A stretch of 64,000 nucleotides of DNA from Isoetes taiwanensis (taxonomy: Eukaryota > Streptophyta > Lycopodiopsida > Isoetales > Isoetaceae), in assembly GCA_021234155.1 (NCBI GenBank), contig JAJEKV010000296.1:124001-188000 (forward strand), read 5' to 3'. Numbering within the stretch: the first letter of the stretch is position 1; the number at the start of each line of letters is the position of its first letter. Both the position numbers and the translations under genes were made by a program. Positions 31,901 through 44,309 of the stretch are shown piece by piece. Under the pieces are notes generated by a model. The model made no database searches. It worked only from the letters and a program-made list of their open reading frames with translations, and was not told where the DNA came from.

Positions 31901-34100
31901 GTGATCCTTGCTTGCTTTTTGCAAATGATTGACCCAATCCTCCCAAGGGCTACTCCGTAAGGCTCAGAAGCATGCCCCGTGCATTCTCAGGCGGCCCTGG
32001 AATGGATGAGCTATGGGACCATTTCTTGAGTGGAGGTTGCGCCACGCCCCCACCAAGGAGCTTACAATGGAGTTGATCAACTTCATTCTCGAGCGCATTT
32101 GATTGTGGTCATGAGCCACGATGGAAATTAATCCATCCTCAATGTTATAGGAGACTTGCAATGAGGGGAATGCTTGAACCCCTCCCTTATCCGGACGAGA
32201 TGCTACAAAGCAATTGAGGCCTCTTCTTCGTCTTTGGATATTTAGCACACTCTCCGGATGCATACATATCGAGTTCATTCATGAAATTTGTAAGGGACAG
32301 ATGTATGGCCTTATTAGGGTGTACTACAATGAGTACAACGGTTTTGTGGAGTTGGGTCCGCTTCTTCTTCCGTGAGTATTATCCCCGTGGAATTACTTTT
32401 TCTAATGACTAGGTACCCCATATGGTGGGAAGAATCAAGATGGGATGAGCGTGAGCTTTTGACTCCTAACCCGATGTGGGTTAGACCTGCAGCTTAAGGA
32501 AAGGGAAGGGAAGGGGTTAGGAACCCGGGGAAGGTTACTAGGGACATACATAGTTCATACTTTGGTCTCTATTGTGTTTGGAAGTTGGTATATGATACCG
32601 GTTATTATGTTCTCTAAATATTCATGTATGTATGATACACTGCACCGCGACGTGTATAGAACCCCGTGATAAGGTCTATGATATTGTGGTAACCGTATTA
32701 ACGTATATACAACCCGTGATAAGGTCTATATAACCCCCATAATAAAAAAATCCGCTTTTTACTAAAAAAAATTTTCCCATTATAATGAAATTGTGCTTAA
32801 TCTTTGAGATTGTTTGCAGGCTCGACTTAGGGTTTACGCTTCCAATTTCGATGCACCACGCGGCACTTGTCAAAGAATAGATGTAATTTCATATCCGAAC
32901 TACATCAATCCCCTGAAATTGCACATCCCGACTGCCTCTTTCAAGAATAAAGAATGGCCGGGGTATCCTGTGTCCATAGCCAGGCATGCGGGCAGTCTGT
33001 TTTGTCCTTGCCATTAATCCTGCATTGCATCAAACAGGAATTAAATATCGCTTATAAGTAATGGCACGGTTTCAAAAGGCACTATGAAGTACATGATGAT
33101 CCCAAAGTATGACATGTAGGAAATTGGGCAGTATTCTGCACCCTCCGCTAAGGCCAATTCACTACGAACGTGTTGGACATGAGCTACTTTGGCGCTCCGG
33201 GAGCAGGGTGGTCTTCGCCTACCTAAACTTGGTCTCCGTGGTAATGCCGATGTTTCGAGTCCGCTGGGCGAGTCCGATCACAGCTTCCGGGTGGGAGAAT
33301 TGCCCGCTCAGGGCCAAGGACCCTCTAGAGAGGACCTTTGGGACTAACTTCTTCTCGAAGGTTTTAGGGCTCGCCTTCCGCATCAATGCCCTCCCACTAC
33401 CTCATGACATTGTGCAAGATCCTGGTCCAACTGGGGTATATGGCCTCCAAAACGTGAAACCCCGCGGCGCTGCTAGGTTATTGTAGGGTTTACGCTATGG
33501 AGGTCGAAGTTTTATTCAGCTTGCACTTGAGACATGGTCGAAGAAGCCGCAGCTTGAAAACAAGAAGCAATAGAAACCGTTTAAAATGGGGTTTGATTTA
33601 CCGAGGCGGTGCTTTCCTACCAGGTGCTCCTCCGGAGGGCAAATGCCAATGCCTCCCTTGCCGGACCCGTTTCCCTATCCCACCGCTGAATTCTCCATTC
33701 AAGTAACTTGCTTCGAAAGCAGCTCAAGAAAAATTCAAGATCTGTCCGAGAACATATCCCTCCCGCAAAGTGTCCCGCAATGACCGTAGAAACCCAAGTG
33801 CAAACGACAAAACCTCGATGCCTTCAACAACCTAGCAACACATAGGTTTTACGGAGGCCATATCCTAGTTAGATTCGACTAATGTCTTGTATAGTGTCAT
33901 CACTTAAGGAGACGGGTATCGATGTCGAAGATCTGACCCTTAAAACTTTTTTTGGAAGGCGCTTTGATCTAAATGTCTTTCCCTATTGCCCCCTCGCAAT
34001 CGACGGGCAATTCCCTCGCAATCTAACCGTGGATAGGTTCAATACGGTAGACGCTTTATACGTTTTTTTAATAATGATGAATTGAATGATACGCGACAAA
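31901..34100. other. Coding-like but unrecognised sequence
   Basis: Several medium frames (31,964-32,278 minus; 33,109-33,486 plus; 33,882-34,085 plus, containing EDLTLKTFFGRRFDLNVFPY) have gene-like composition but no motif I recognise. No comparator copy exists in the window to choose strand or frame. Confidence 0.3.
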
Positions 34101-34159
34101 TTTGCCGTGATAAAACGCAAAAAATACGGCTAAAAACAATCCCGGGCGTTAAAAAATTT

Positions 34160-34395
34160 TCGCAGACGCTAAAGAGCAACAAAACCGCTGCAGACGCTGA
34201 AAATATTTTCACAGACGCTGAAGATTACAGCCGCAGACGCTGAACCACTTTTTCGCAGACGCAAAACGACGACAAAAAGACTAAGACGCCAATTTTTTTC
34301 GTGACGCGGTTAAGTTTTCGCAGACGCAATAATTTGAACTTGCAAGACGACGAACTTAATCTTCGCAGACGCTGAAAATATTTTCGCAGACGCTG
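34160..34395. repeat. Interspersed GCAGACGC(T) array, left
   Basis: Eight copies of .cgcagacgct or cacagacgctga (about 34,161, 34,190, 34,211, 34,231, 34,254, 34,319, 34,362, 34,383) separated by T- or A-rich spacers of 12-60 bases, mostly gaaaatatttt. A related array lies at 44.3-44.55 kb in the same orientation. Confidence 0.8.
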
Positions 34396-34399
34396 TTTT

Positions 34400-35050
34400 G
34401 TTGTTTTCGCGACGCCACAAAAAATTTTCTAGCCGCTTTTGCCCGATTTACTAAGCAAAAATATTTGCGCCAATCGCTTGGCCTCGCTTTGTGGCACCGC
34501 TAATAGTATATATAAGAAAACGTGATTAGCCCTAGAATTCACCTCGAACGCTGACCGCCGTGTTGAGTCAAAATACTCCTTGGGAAACGGTTTGCCTTTG
34601 AGGTGTCGCTTTGAAGTCACGAGCCCGACGTTGGATACCGAAACGGAGTTTACTCCGGCCCCTGGTTTCCAGCCTTTGGGTTGGCATCCGCTTCCATAGA
34701 ATATCCTATAGGGTCCCGTCAACCCCCTTGATTCTTCAAGATCGAACGCCGACGTAACATATGCATTGTGAGCTTGCTCCTTTGCATATATACGCCTTCC
34801 TTTAGTTCGCGGTAATCAAGGAGTCGATTAAGAGACATTGTCACCGGTCCGAAAGCAATGGTGGCTACCGGTCATGCATCTACCGAGGTGCGTGCAATGC
34901 GGCCATGCATCTACCTCTAGAGGTGCGAGGATCGGCGGTGTTCGCGGGGTATTATGACGGACCGCAACTCGGCACATGGTCGCGGTGATCGAGTTTGGGT
35001 CGGAAAAGAGGCCCGTAATGGGAGTTTGTGAAAGAGTTTGGCGCAAAATG
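34400..35050. other. Unassigned sequence 5' of the hAT relic
   Basis: A minus-strand 97-residue frame (34,429-34,722) and others lack recognisable motifs. It may hold the 5' end of the hAT element; no terminal inverted repeat was found by eye. Confidence 0.3.
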
Positions 35051-35054
35051 AGTG

Positions 35055-37430
35055 GGAATGTGTGTTTTGTGGATACACATCGGTAAATGGTTCTCGCAAC
35101 AAGAATTCGAGCTCACATCTTACGTGAACGAGACGCCGGTGTCGCAACTTGTATCAGATCCGCCGACTTTGAAAAGGATGCCATCGAGAGATTGTCTCGA
35201 CCGGATGGGATAATGAAAAACTAAGAATAATATGAGAAAAAGACGAAGTTACTTAATACTCAAGAGAGTGGCCGCGTAAGGCATTTAAGATAACTATACC
35301 ACCGCTGGGACAAAGATACCGATCGAGGGCTGACTAGGGTCAATAGGTATAAGCACCGGAGAACAGAGAATGATAGAGACAATTGAAATAGTGGAAAGAC
35401 AGCATTTAAGCAACAGAGGGTTGATCATTGCTTAACATCGAGCAATTGAAGAAGACACAATCAAGGTTGTAGAGGCATTTTTATATGCCGGGTTGTCTCC
35501 ACATATTCGAGCATAAAGCAATGAAAGAAGCCTTCCAAGAAGTTGCCAAAGCAGGACCGCTTTTAGACCGCCTTCATACAAGCATGCCAACAATAAAATG
35601 GTTGATGAAATACATGGAAAAATGGTTGAGAGGGTGGAGATGAAGTTGTGTCGCGGGACCAAGCGCCGCCGCCTTCATTAGTGACTGATGGTTGGAGCAA
35701 TGTAAACAAGGACCATCTTATTAATTTCATGATCGTGGTATCCGTGGGGTGAAGTATTTTTGAAAACCGAGAAACCAAAACCCACCAAGTGACCGGAGAT
35801 TGGATTTTTCGTAAAACAAAGGCCGCGGATAGAGAGTTTTGGACCCAAGAGAATATTTCAAGTTGTAATGGATAACGCGCCTAATTGCAAGCTAGCTGGT
35901 CAATTACATCGAGTCCGAATTTCCGTGGTTGCATGCTACTAGTTGCCAATGCCATTGCCTCGAACCTATTTGTCAAGGACTGGTTCTCACAAAGACACGG
36001 GTTCAAAGATCCCATTCGTAAAAGCGGCCGGCTTGTAAAATTCATCACAAAGAAGCCGCAATTTATGCCATTTACAAGTCATTGCGCCGTAAGAGCCTAG
36101 CACTCATGAATCCCGGCAAACTCGGGTTTGGTTCCAATTATATCCGCCTTGAAAGAGTGCTGAAGTCGTCGGATTGGATTATCTCAACCTTTAATCATAC
36201 GTAGTTTTTGATTGGGAAAGAAGGGTAAAGGGAAAAATGCCGCCAAACACCGACAAAGAAGTCCGCCGCCCTTCGAGAAATGCTTTCAAGGGAGACATTT
36301 TGGAAAGGTGTAAAAAATGTTGTGAGGTGCATGCAACCCGCTTGTCATGCCATCAAAACCCTTGATTCTTCAAGGCAAGCACGGAAAGGTCCGAGGTGTT
36401 GGCACTCCATTCAATCCTTCCTAGAACGTGATGGTCCCAATGCGCCATTTGACAATGCTAAGCAAGCAAAGACTACCGTAGACTTCAATGAACGATGGAA
36501 GAAGTCATACAATGATCTTCATGGCGCCACAAGATGCCTTAGACCCACACAAACCACGATATGGACCAAGCATACGATAAAGAAGTGATGGGCTCGTTGA
36601 AGAAGGTTGCAAAATGTTCTATCCCAACAATTTCTGGACTACAAGCTTTTCATTGCCGAAGTTAATCAATACCGTAACCCGAAAGTGGAAGGTGGGCGAT
36701 GAAGAGCTTCTTGACGACGACCGAGAGAGTCATAAGAAGGAACCAAATATGGAATCATATGCATGGTGGCAAGCCCATGGGCAAGCATCGATACCTTGCG
36801 TGCAATTGCAATGACTATCCTCTCTTTGGTATCTTCCAATAGTGCAAGTGAGAGGAATTGAGTGCCTATAAGTACATACACGTTGTCACCCGCAATCGCT
36901 TGCTACATAAGAAGGCGCATAAACTTGTATACAACTTCAAACCGGGCGGCTATTGAATCAGATCAGCTGGTACATCCGCAATCGATAAGCTACGCTTCCT
37001 TTCATGGATGCATTCGGCGGAAGAGGACAATCAAGACAGTTGAGGACGCAGATGCTTGCAATAAATGCCGCAAGCCATGTTGATGAAGACATTCAACGCA
37101 CTCCACTTCGCTGATGACTAAGATGATATAGACCAAGCCATATTCTCGCACGGATCAGCCGACAAATGAGGATACCGAGGAGTCCGATACGTAAAGGCCG
37201 TGTTCGAAAGCAATGCGCTTGATGACGGATCGGGCTTACGGATCCAACGGACTCACCTTTGGCGCTTTACCTTGACAAACAGAGAACGGCTAGGAAAAAC
37301 ATCGCCTCGAGGACGCTTTCACTAAAGGAAAGGGTCATCTGAGGTTGAACCTAGGTCCCCAAAGAAGAAGAGGATGGAACCGCAAATGATGAAATCGATG
37401 AAGAAGGCGCCGCCTTAGAAAAAAAATGAT
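35055..37430 (+). mobile_element. hAT-superfamily transposase relic (BED zinc finger, DUF659, dimerisation domain)
   Basis: Domains in order on the plus strand. BED-type zinc finger: WECVFCGYTS (35,047-35,076) and after a frame change RIRAHILRERDAGVATC (to about 35,158). DUF659-like catalytic core: PTIKWLMKYM (35,588-35,617), VTDGWSNVNKDHLINFMIVV (35,682-35,741), then VVMDNAPNCKLAG (about 35,863-35,901), which carries a conserved acidic residue. hAT C-terminal dimerisation domain: WWQAHGQ (36,763-36,783) and ASERNWSAYKYIH (36,844-36,882), one base missing at W, then RNRLLHKKAHKLVYNF. An acidic/basic tail reaches about 37,425. Numerous frameshifts. hAT transposases cut and paste their element in the nucleus; this one is not functional as written. 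Confidence 0.83.
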
Positions 37431-37849
37431 GTGATGAGTATCTTCACCGTTGTAATTGGTCTTGAGGATTTTCATACTATTGTAACCGCCCCCGCACTAT
37501 TAATAAAAAAAAGTTTTTGGTTATAATTTTTGTCACAAATGTTTCGCTAATGTATGATAGTTCTTTCTATGTTTCTTTCTATGTTTCTTTTCATGTGTAA
37601 CCGCTAGCAGTTCTCAAAACCTTCGTTGATCAGACCCGCCTCGATCCTCCGTTGTTGCTTGCCTCTTCGCATGTGAATAATCTTGCTGATGAGAAGTAAT
37701 CCACGCATGAAGGGGCCAAACAATTTCGACCAGCCCTGATTTAATCTGATCCATCGAAGGTTCACAAGGTACTTTCGGCACCCAAGTCGGTCGAATAACT
37801 TCTAGGTTGATATCATCAAGATGCCAAATTGGGCTTTGAATGTTATTCG

Positions 37850-37953
37850 ACCTATAATTGCAGACTTATTTTTTCCGGGTGGCACATGCTCAATACCCAA
37901 ATGGGTTTGCATGGCATGTGCCACCCAAAGGAATGGAGGTACAAATTATAGGT
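37850..37953. repeat. Nested hairpin in the mosaic, first copy
   Basis: The outer stem acctataatt / aattataggt (37,850-37,859, 37,944-37,953) encloses the perfect 13-bp stem gggtggcacatgc / gcatgtgccaccc (37,877-37,889, 37,914-37,926). The second copy lies at 38,644-38,747. The structure suggests a small MITE duplicated with its flanks. Confidence 0.8.
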
Positions 37954-38643
37954 CTAGATGGCATCCAAATGGCGATTTGGCAACCATTCAAGAGGATCAC
38001 GCCCGTGCCGATGAAAGAGACTGAGTAGCAGCATCGAGACTTCCCAACCCTTGTTACCCCTCTTGAACAATGGAACTTAGCATGTAAACTAAGCTACATT
38101 GCCCAAAGAGGAGGGGAAAGAAAGATTGGGAAGTCTCGATGCTTGAACTCATCAATCACTAACATCCAATTAACCCCAAGGAGGTAACAAGAATTTTCGA
38201 GAAGTCTATATTGTTTGCCATGGAGAATATAAAGCCCGGTGACCCGACAACCATTCAAGAGGGAAAGATTGGGAAGCCTTGGCTTTTCCTAACATTTTCG
38301 AAGTTTCTCGTTGACGATCTAATTCGCCACCCGAAAGTGAGCCATGTCATCCTAGGGGCAAATTAGATACACCAAACGTAAAAACGAAAAGAGACTAAGC
38401 CGTGGTGAGCGAAGTTGAAGTCTCGAGAAGTCTCAAAGAGATTAAGCCGTGGTGAGCGAAGTTGGAAGTCTCGAAGTTAGGAAGTCCACTAATCCTAATT
38501 GGCATCCGGCCCCTAATTAGGATGTTCAAAAATCACTAACATACTTACTTTACTTAACTACAACACAAACAACTCAATGCGCCAAGAACCCCCAAAATGT
38601 TATGTAGACACTTCGGTATGCCAATTGGCTTTTGAATGTTATT

Positions 38644-38747
38644 CGACCTATAATCAGATTTTTTTCCGGGTGGCACATGCGCCGAATACCCAAATGGGTT
38701 TGCATGGCATGTGCCACCCAAAGGAATGGAGGTACAAATTATAGGTC
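38644..38747. repeat. Nested hairpin in the mosaic, second copy
   Basis: Same nested stems as at 37,850-37,953: acctataat… / aattataggt outside and ggtggcacatgc / gcatgtgccacc inside, with a few substitutions in the loop. Confidence 0.8.
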
Positions 38748-39908
38748 CGTGATGGCATCCAAATGGCGCATTTACGCATCAAAGTTAACGGACGCCGGCC
38801 CTCCAATTTCAAGTCATAGTGATGCTCAAGGTTCTCCATCAATAGAAGGAGTTAGGATGTTCCATGATTTGGTGCCTAACAGCCACTATATAGATGGACA
38901 ACGCCTGTGCACCACTTTGGCTTGAAATTAGAGTGCGCCTCACACCTCGACGCCGAGACTGGTTCAGTGCATCGAGACGCCCCCCCTTTTGCCGCTCTTT
39001 GGACAATGGAACTTAGCATGTAAACTAAGCTACATTGCCCAAAGAGCCGGGGAAAGAAAAACGGGAAGTCTCGATGCTTGAATTCAGGAGTCAAAGCTTG
39101 CTTCAATCACTAACATCTAATGAACCCACGTAATCGCTAGCAACCACTAGGCCTTATATCCTCCGCGGGCCACAATAAAAAATAGAGTATTTTTTTTGTA
39201 ACCTCCTCTAGAACTTAACGATTTTCGCCCGACCCCCATTTTTGCTGCCTTTGTGTAATATAACCTAGCAAAGTATCTAAGATACATTGACACGAGACAC
39301 GCTAAAAGAGAGTGAGAGCAAAGCTCGCCCTTCTAAAGGAGGTAACAAGAATTTCGAGAAGTCTATATTGTTTGCCATGGAGAATATAAGGCCGGTGACC
39401 GACAACCATTCAAGAGGGTTGCATGTGCAGATGTTTTGACTCACTCACCATCCAACCATGACCATCCAAGAGGGGTCGCCTTTGGCTTACTTCCTTTCGA
39501 AGTTTCGTTAACGATCTAATTCGCCACCGAAAGTGAGCTGATGTCATCCTAGGGGCAAATTAGATAATGATAAACAGAAACTAAGGAGACTCACCTGTGG
39601 TGAGCCGTGGTGAGCAAAGAGGACAAACAAAAGAGACTAAGCCGATAAAAGAGATTGGGAAGTCTCAATGCCTTTACTGGCCAAACGTAAAACTAAAGAG
39701 CGATTTGGAAGTCTCGATGCTTTTACTATGAGCACTACTCGATCCTTTGATAACATCATTACACCTTGTTTGAAATAACGCCATTATACCCGCCATTCAC
39801 AAAATGATACAGTCAAAATTTGGCATGTCTAAAAATGTAATATCTCATTTTCATTGGTCATTTTGATCAATATAATCACCGCGCCCCCGAGGTGGTGGTA
39901 AGAACTGG

Positions 39909-41030
39909 TTAATGTCCGCATCGCTCTCCTTCACGCTGCTCCTCCACCCCCCTCCACAATTCCATCTCGCAAAGGTTTGAAAAGTGTGCATCTGCCCATC
40001 CCTCCCGCGCGAAGGTCAAATGTGGCAACGCTGGCATGCGACCTTGCATATTAAATATGGCATATTGTAACTCAGAAAAATCCATCCGCCTTGCAAGGTT
40101 GGATGTAAGCTTGCTTTGCAACATCCAATCAAGAACACATCGCATGTGCATACGATGCCCACACCCTAGAGTGTACCAGCCCACTGTCGGTCGTTGTCAC
40201 CACAAAATTGGCAATGTTCAGAATCAACAACCTTTAGCTCTTCCCATCGACTCTCATACAAATACTCATGAGGGAGATAGGATATCGACCGCCCAAGTCA
40301 CCCTAAAAGGGTCGAGTCTAACGATTTGGTCAAATTCGCGCAAGTGCTCGTTGTTTTCTAAGGACCGCTGCCTCCCCTCGCTTAATGCCGCTTAGTTGCC
40401 GCTTAGCGCCCCTCTAATTCAGCCGCCATCTTGTCATACCCATCGCACACGGTCCTTCGCTTAATATTCTCTTCAGAAAGTGTTAGGTTCCGACTTCTCT
40501 CATTCTCTAGTTGGGCCCGAATATCCACAAGGTCATTCACGGCCCAGCCACCGCCGCTACCCCGGGCCACCTCCAAAAGTTGATAGCGCCAAAGAACAAG
40601 GTATGTAATGGTGATGGGCTCACCATGTGGCTCCACTCTCGCTATCTTCCGATAGCTTGACCCTCGTCGGCTGCCACTACCGCTTCCCTTGCCTCCATTT
40701 CCTACTCCCATAATTTACGCACTTCCTTCACAAGCTCAGAGTATACTTGCTGCAAGAAAACTCTTACTAAACTCACCGCTGTGGGGTAAATGTCCCTTCA
40801 CTTGACATGACGCCGACCGCTTTTGCTCGAACCACAAAGATTCTTGCACTCGTGAGCCTTATACTTACCCCGCCTACTAGGCCACTCACTTTCAAACTCA
40901 TTCTTGTCCAAATTTGTGATTACATCGTCGAAGTTCCGCTCCACTTTGACAATAGCCGTGCCCCCCCGCCAGCCTACATTATGCACCTCGCGGATGGTGC
41001 AATTATCCCTCTTTGAAACTTCATCCATCG
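39909..41030 (-). pseudogene. RING-H2-type zinc finger protein, minus strand (broken)
   Basis: RING fingers bind two zinc ions and usually serve ubiquitin ligases. Reading leftwards: a candidate N-terminal part near 41,028-40,800 (MDEVSKRDNCTIREV start); a Gly/Ser-rich then helical region, 40,711-40,403, with DLVDIRAQLENERSRNLTLS (coiled-coil-like); then HCQFCG near 40,216 for the first C-x2-C, LGCGHRMHMRCVLDWM (about 40,173-40,126) for the C-x-H-x2-H-x2-C core, and CQRCH near 40,038 for the last C-x2-C. One base is missing between the first pair and the core, and one frame change precedes the last pair. All eight ligand positions can be found, so the RING-H2 call is good, though the protein is interrupted. 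Its link to the N-terminal pieces is inferred. Confidence 0.6.
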
Positions 41031-41549
41031 CGACGCAACCTTCTTAACTCTCGCCGCGGCGAAACTCATTCGCCTCTTGCATGTGCCGCCGCTTTCCATT
41101 TGCCGAAAGCAAAATGACATCTCAAGCTCGTTTCTCCAACCCTTCATGCCAAGGAGATCGAGTAGAGGGGGTCCTCAAATTAGAGGGAACCGAAAATCCA
41201 TGCTGATCCCGCGCCGCTCGACGCACTCCACATTCCGTGGTGTCGTGATTCAATTCTTCGGCCCCGCTCGTGGGACATAATTTGGACCGCCGACTTCTAT
41301 AGGTGCAATCGACCGACTTGTATAGGTGTGTTTTGACTTTTGTCTTTATAATGTTCGTTAGTCATGCTACATATAAAAAGCATAGAATAAATAACACAAA
41401 AACACACCTAAAAGGAAAAACTAAGCTACACAACACACATAGACAATAATCTTTCAAATAGCATCGATAAGTGTTTAATGAATTTAGTTGGAATATTATG
41501 TAATACAAGGATGTTTGAATGTAAGTGAATATGCACGCTTAGGCGTGAC
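41031..41549. other. Spacer between the RING and kinase genes
   Basis: Holds some GC-richer sequence (41,040-41,280) that may be exon of the RING gene and an AT-rich stretch (41,330-41,520) resembling the 3' flank of the kinase gene. No motif recognised. Confidence 0.3.
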
Positions 41550-43305
41550 TAGGACCAGCTTGGTCTAATGCATCGCCGCCACCCCGCCAAGTTGAAGAAT
41601 CCAACTGATTCCAATTGTGGCCTCGCACGGAATTGGAGAGCAATGAAAACCGCCCGCATTGTGTCAAGTAGTCGGGCCATATCAAATTTTCGTGTTTTGT
41701 CCCTCATTGGCTTACTCAACGCAATGTTTCAAATAGTCGACATTCTCCGATGCTTGCCTTGTCGCTCCAAGTTTCCTATTGACTCCATGTAGGAGTGCTT
41801 ACTAGCAAAGTCGCCTAAGTAGTAGACAATGTACGCCGCCCTGTAAATCAAAGTCAACCCTTGCGTGCACCGCCTTCGAGCCACTACCAAAAAAAAAAGA
41901 TCATCATGCATATATGGATGCCCCGCCCTTTCCATCTCAATTCTTTTTCTTACCTTCGCCATCCATACCCTTGTAATGCCATCGCTTTTACCTCCACCGC
42001 CTCGTGGATCAACCTCGATTCACCCCAATCACAAATGCCAATGTATACAAACCGAGGATTAATACATCCCTTCTCCTTTCCATAATCAAAATGGAGCAAT
42101 ATATTGCCCGGATGCAAGTCCATATGCAAATATCTTTCTTGATGGAGCTTTCAGAGTCCGCTATGTAATGACATTGCTAAGTCCCCAACCCTAGATGCAA
42201 CAAATAATTTTTTCTTTCTCAAGGCCCTCAAGCAGCCTCAAGTCCGCTCTCCAACTCGGGGACAGCTCCCAACTTCTTAAATGCAAGCTCAAGAAAGGCA
42301 TTGGACCCATGACTTGTGAAGAAGGTTGCCAACTAACCTCCATTCCAAAATGGGAAAATTAAGCCTTGTCTTTCTAGGCCGGGTTGTGCTACCAATGCAA
42401 CAGATGATACACCCATGCCTAACTTGCATTCCCGACTCCCTCATGTTCTTCAAAGATAGCTTCCACTAACTTATTGGGTTCTCAGACTAGACTGAAAAAT
42501 TATTATGTTGAAGTTTTACACAATAAGGTTCATCCTTAATAAAACTAGACCCTAAAATATTGCACTTGTACATCAAGGCCATATGAACCGTAACCAATTT
42601 GTTGTCTGCTTATTATTTGTGATGAGTCTACCATGGCAAACCAAGTAGTCTTAGCATCCGCTTCTTCTACGAGCTTCCCACTCCCTATCCGTCTCACCAG
42701 ACGCTTAGCTTTTATGGTTTGTGCCAACACTTTCTTAACAAGATGGGGGTTGATGGGCTTCTTTCTTCAATTTTCTGTTGGTCCATGCCGCATTCCATGT
42801 TTCGGCTTTTTTCTTTCAGCTCTAGCCTCAAGCGATGACTACTCAAATTTGCAACTTCGCGGATCATATTGCCGTAGTGCGGCCGATATTACCCACTATC
42901 CATGTATACTCTCTTGCTCACTCTTTGCGTGCTCTAGCTCCATCATTCGAAGCTTAAAAGCCTCTCTCAAGCATCTTTTACCAGCCCCGCATGGTAGTCT
43001 AGCCATCCTTCCTCTGCTGGTAATCAATTCCAAATCTTGAGTGAGGCATTGCATAGCCGATTACACAACCAGTTCATAAAATCTGGTCTCAAAGTAGACC
43101 ATGCTTGTTGTGGTCTACTTTTTCTACGCGGCAAAGGTCGCAGAAGATGACTCAGTTGTTGCTCAGAGTTTGAGGTTTGAGACGCTATGCTCTATCCGAG
43201 ACACTAATGCCACATTTGGTTGCAAGTTAACTTCCGCTCTCTTCCAAGTCATACCGCTTGTTTTAAAGGATTGTCTAGCGACTAGCAAAATGCAATCGCT
43301 GCGAT
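41550..43305 (-). pseudogene. Divergent protein kinase-like gene, minus strand (broken)
   Basis: Reading leftwards: an N-terminal helical region near 43,000-42,900 (Glu/Lys-rich); a Gly-rich loop IGYGSYG near 42,600-42,580; a region with PMPFLSLHLRSW near 42,290; the catalytic loop HMDLHPGNILLHFDYG at about 42,119-42,072, with the catalytic Asp and the Asn of D-x4-N in place; ICDWGES near 42,032-42,012 where the DFG metal-binding motif stands (Phe to Trp); then YMHDDLFFLV… to about 41,725 and a tail to 41,560. Kinases transfer phosphate from ATP to proteins; both metal-binding Asp residues are kept, so the ancestor was probably active. Frameshifts occur between nearly all these blocks. The VAIK Lys is not identified. 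HPGN in the catalytic loop is unusual for plant kinases. Confidence 0.6.
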
Positions 43306-43965
43306 AATACACAACCGACAACAAAGAACACCTACAAGTCAAGCAAAGATAAAACTTTGAATTTAGTGCTTAGCACATGAGGGTAAATCAACTCACTCTA
43401 ACCAAAACAAAACGCTAATTTTACGCTTCCTATTCCTACACTAAGACCCTAACATGAGTATGTATGTGCAAGGCCAATTATAGGGTAACAAATAAAAGGA
43501 CCAAAACACGATTTATGATCTATAGCCCACCACGCCAAAATGCAAGGCTAGCAAGTTTTAAATGCATTGCACTTGTCCCTCGTGTCATGCTTTTTTCAAA
43601 AGACGAGACCAATCAATGCTTATCAAAACATACGCCAGTTCCTATATTAGTGTCCGGACTTTCATCAACAACACCATCGTGAACTAGGGTGTGAATTAAT
43701 AAAACATTCTTCTAACCCTTAATAAAAGTACAACGACACCTTTCGACACCGCAAGGACCAAGGCCAACAACGGGCCAAAGCGAGGGTTATACTCCTAATA
43801 AAGGATGACCCTAGTTGCCTTAAGCTTCAAGAAGGTTGCCACCCACCCCTGCAGATGGCTTAAATAAATGCGGCAATACCTGTGCAAGGGGCATGCCTAT
43901 GCTCTTAGCAACACGCCGACCCTAAAAAGCCCTCCTCGGCTTGTCGCTTAAGGGAAGGCAACCAA
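43306..43965. other. Spacer, no supported gene
   Basis: 5' flank of the kinase-like gene. A plus-strand 72-residue frame (43,464-43,682) has no recognisable sequence. Confidence 0.4.
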
Positions 43966-43996
<31 letters not shown>

Positions 43997-44045
43997 ACTC
44001 TTGAATTATTATTTGCTTAAATTGTTATTATTTTTTTTTTTTTCT
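43966..44045. repeat. Poly-T tracts
   Basis: T26 at 43,966-43,991 and T13 at 44,031-44,043, separated by AT-rich sequence. They could be the poly-A end of a reverse-strand retroposon, but no LINE/SINE body or target duplication was recognised next to them. Confidence 0.8.
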
Positions 44046-44309
44046 AAAATAGGCCAAGCTCAACCCCACGTAACAAGGCACTCACCATCGCATACGCCTT
44101 ACTTGGGGGCAACAGCGGGGCCTAATCATGGACCTAACCCGCCTACCTATCAAAAACAACAAAAACCTAAAACTAAGAAAACAAAAAAAAAAAAGGTTTT
44201 GGGTGGCAAATTGCAAGGTTGGGCGCTAAAGAAATTACCTTTTTGGCAATAAAATCAATCCGCTACGCCGCGAATATATATATAAAAATTTCAAGACGAG
44301 AAAACTTCG

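Larger units (their letters stand above)
37818..39560. repeat. Mosaic of shared repeat blocks (two imperfect ~0.8-1.2 kb copies)
   Basis: Blocks recur in the same order: 37,818-37,985 with 38,618-38,775; 38,066-38,150 with 39,002-39,085 (ggaacttagcatgtaaacta…); 38,181-38,262 with 39,340-39,420 (aggtaacaagaattt…); 38,314-38,365 with 39,508-39,558 (aacgatctaattcgccac…). The spacing differs between blocks, so deletions or insertions followed duplication. Repeated tctcgatgct / agagactaagccg motifs fill 38,380-39,720. No gene recognised. Confidence 0.8.

Noticed and set aside
43966-44045. Poly-T tracts as the tail of a reverse-strand retroposon
   Set aside because: No LINE or SINE body, internal promoter box or target-site duplication could be recognised beside them.
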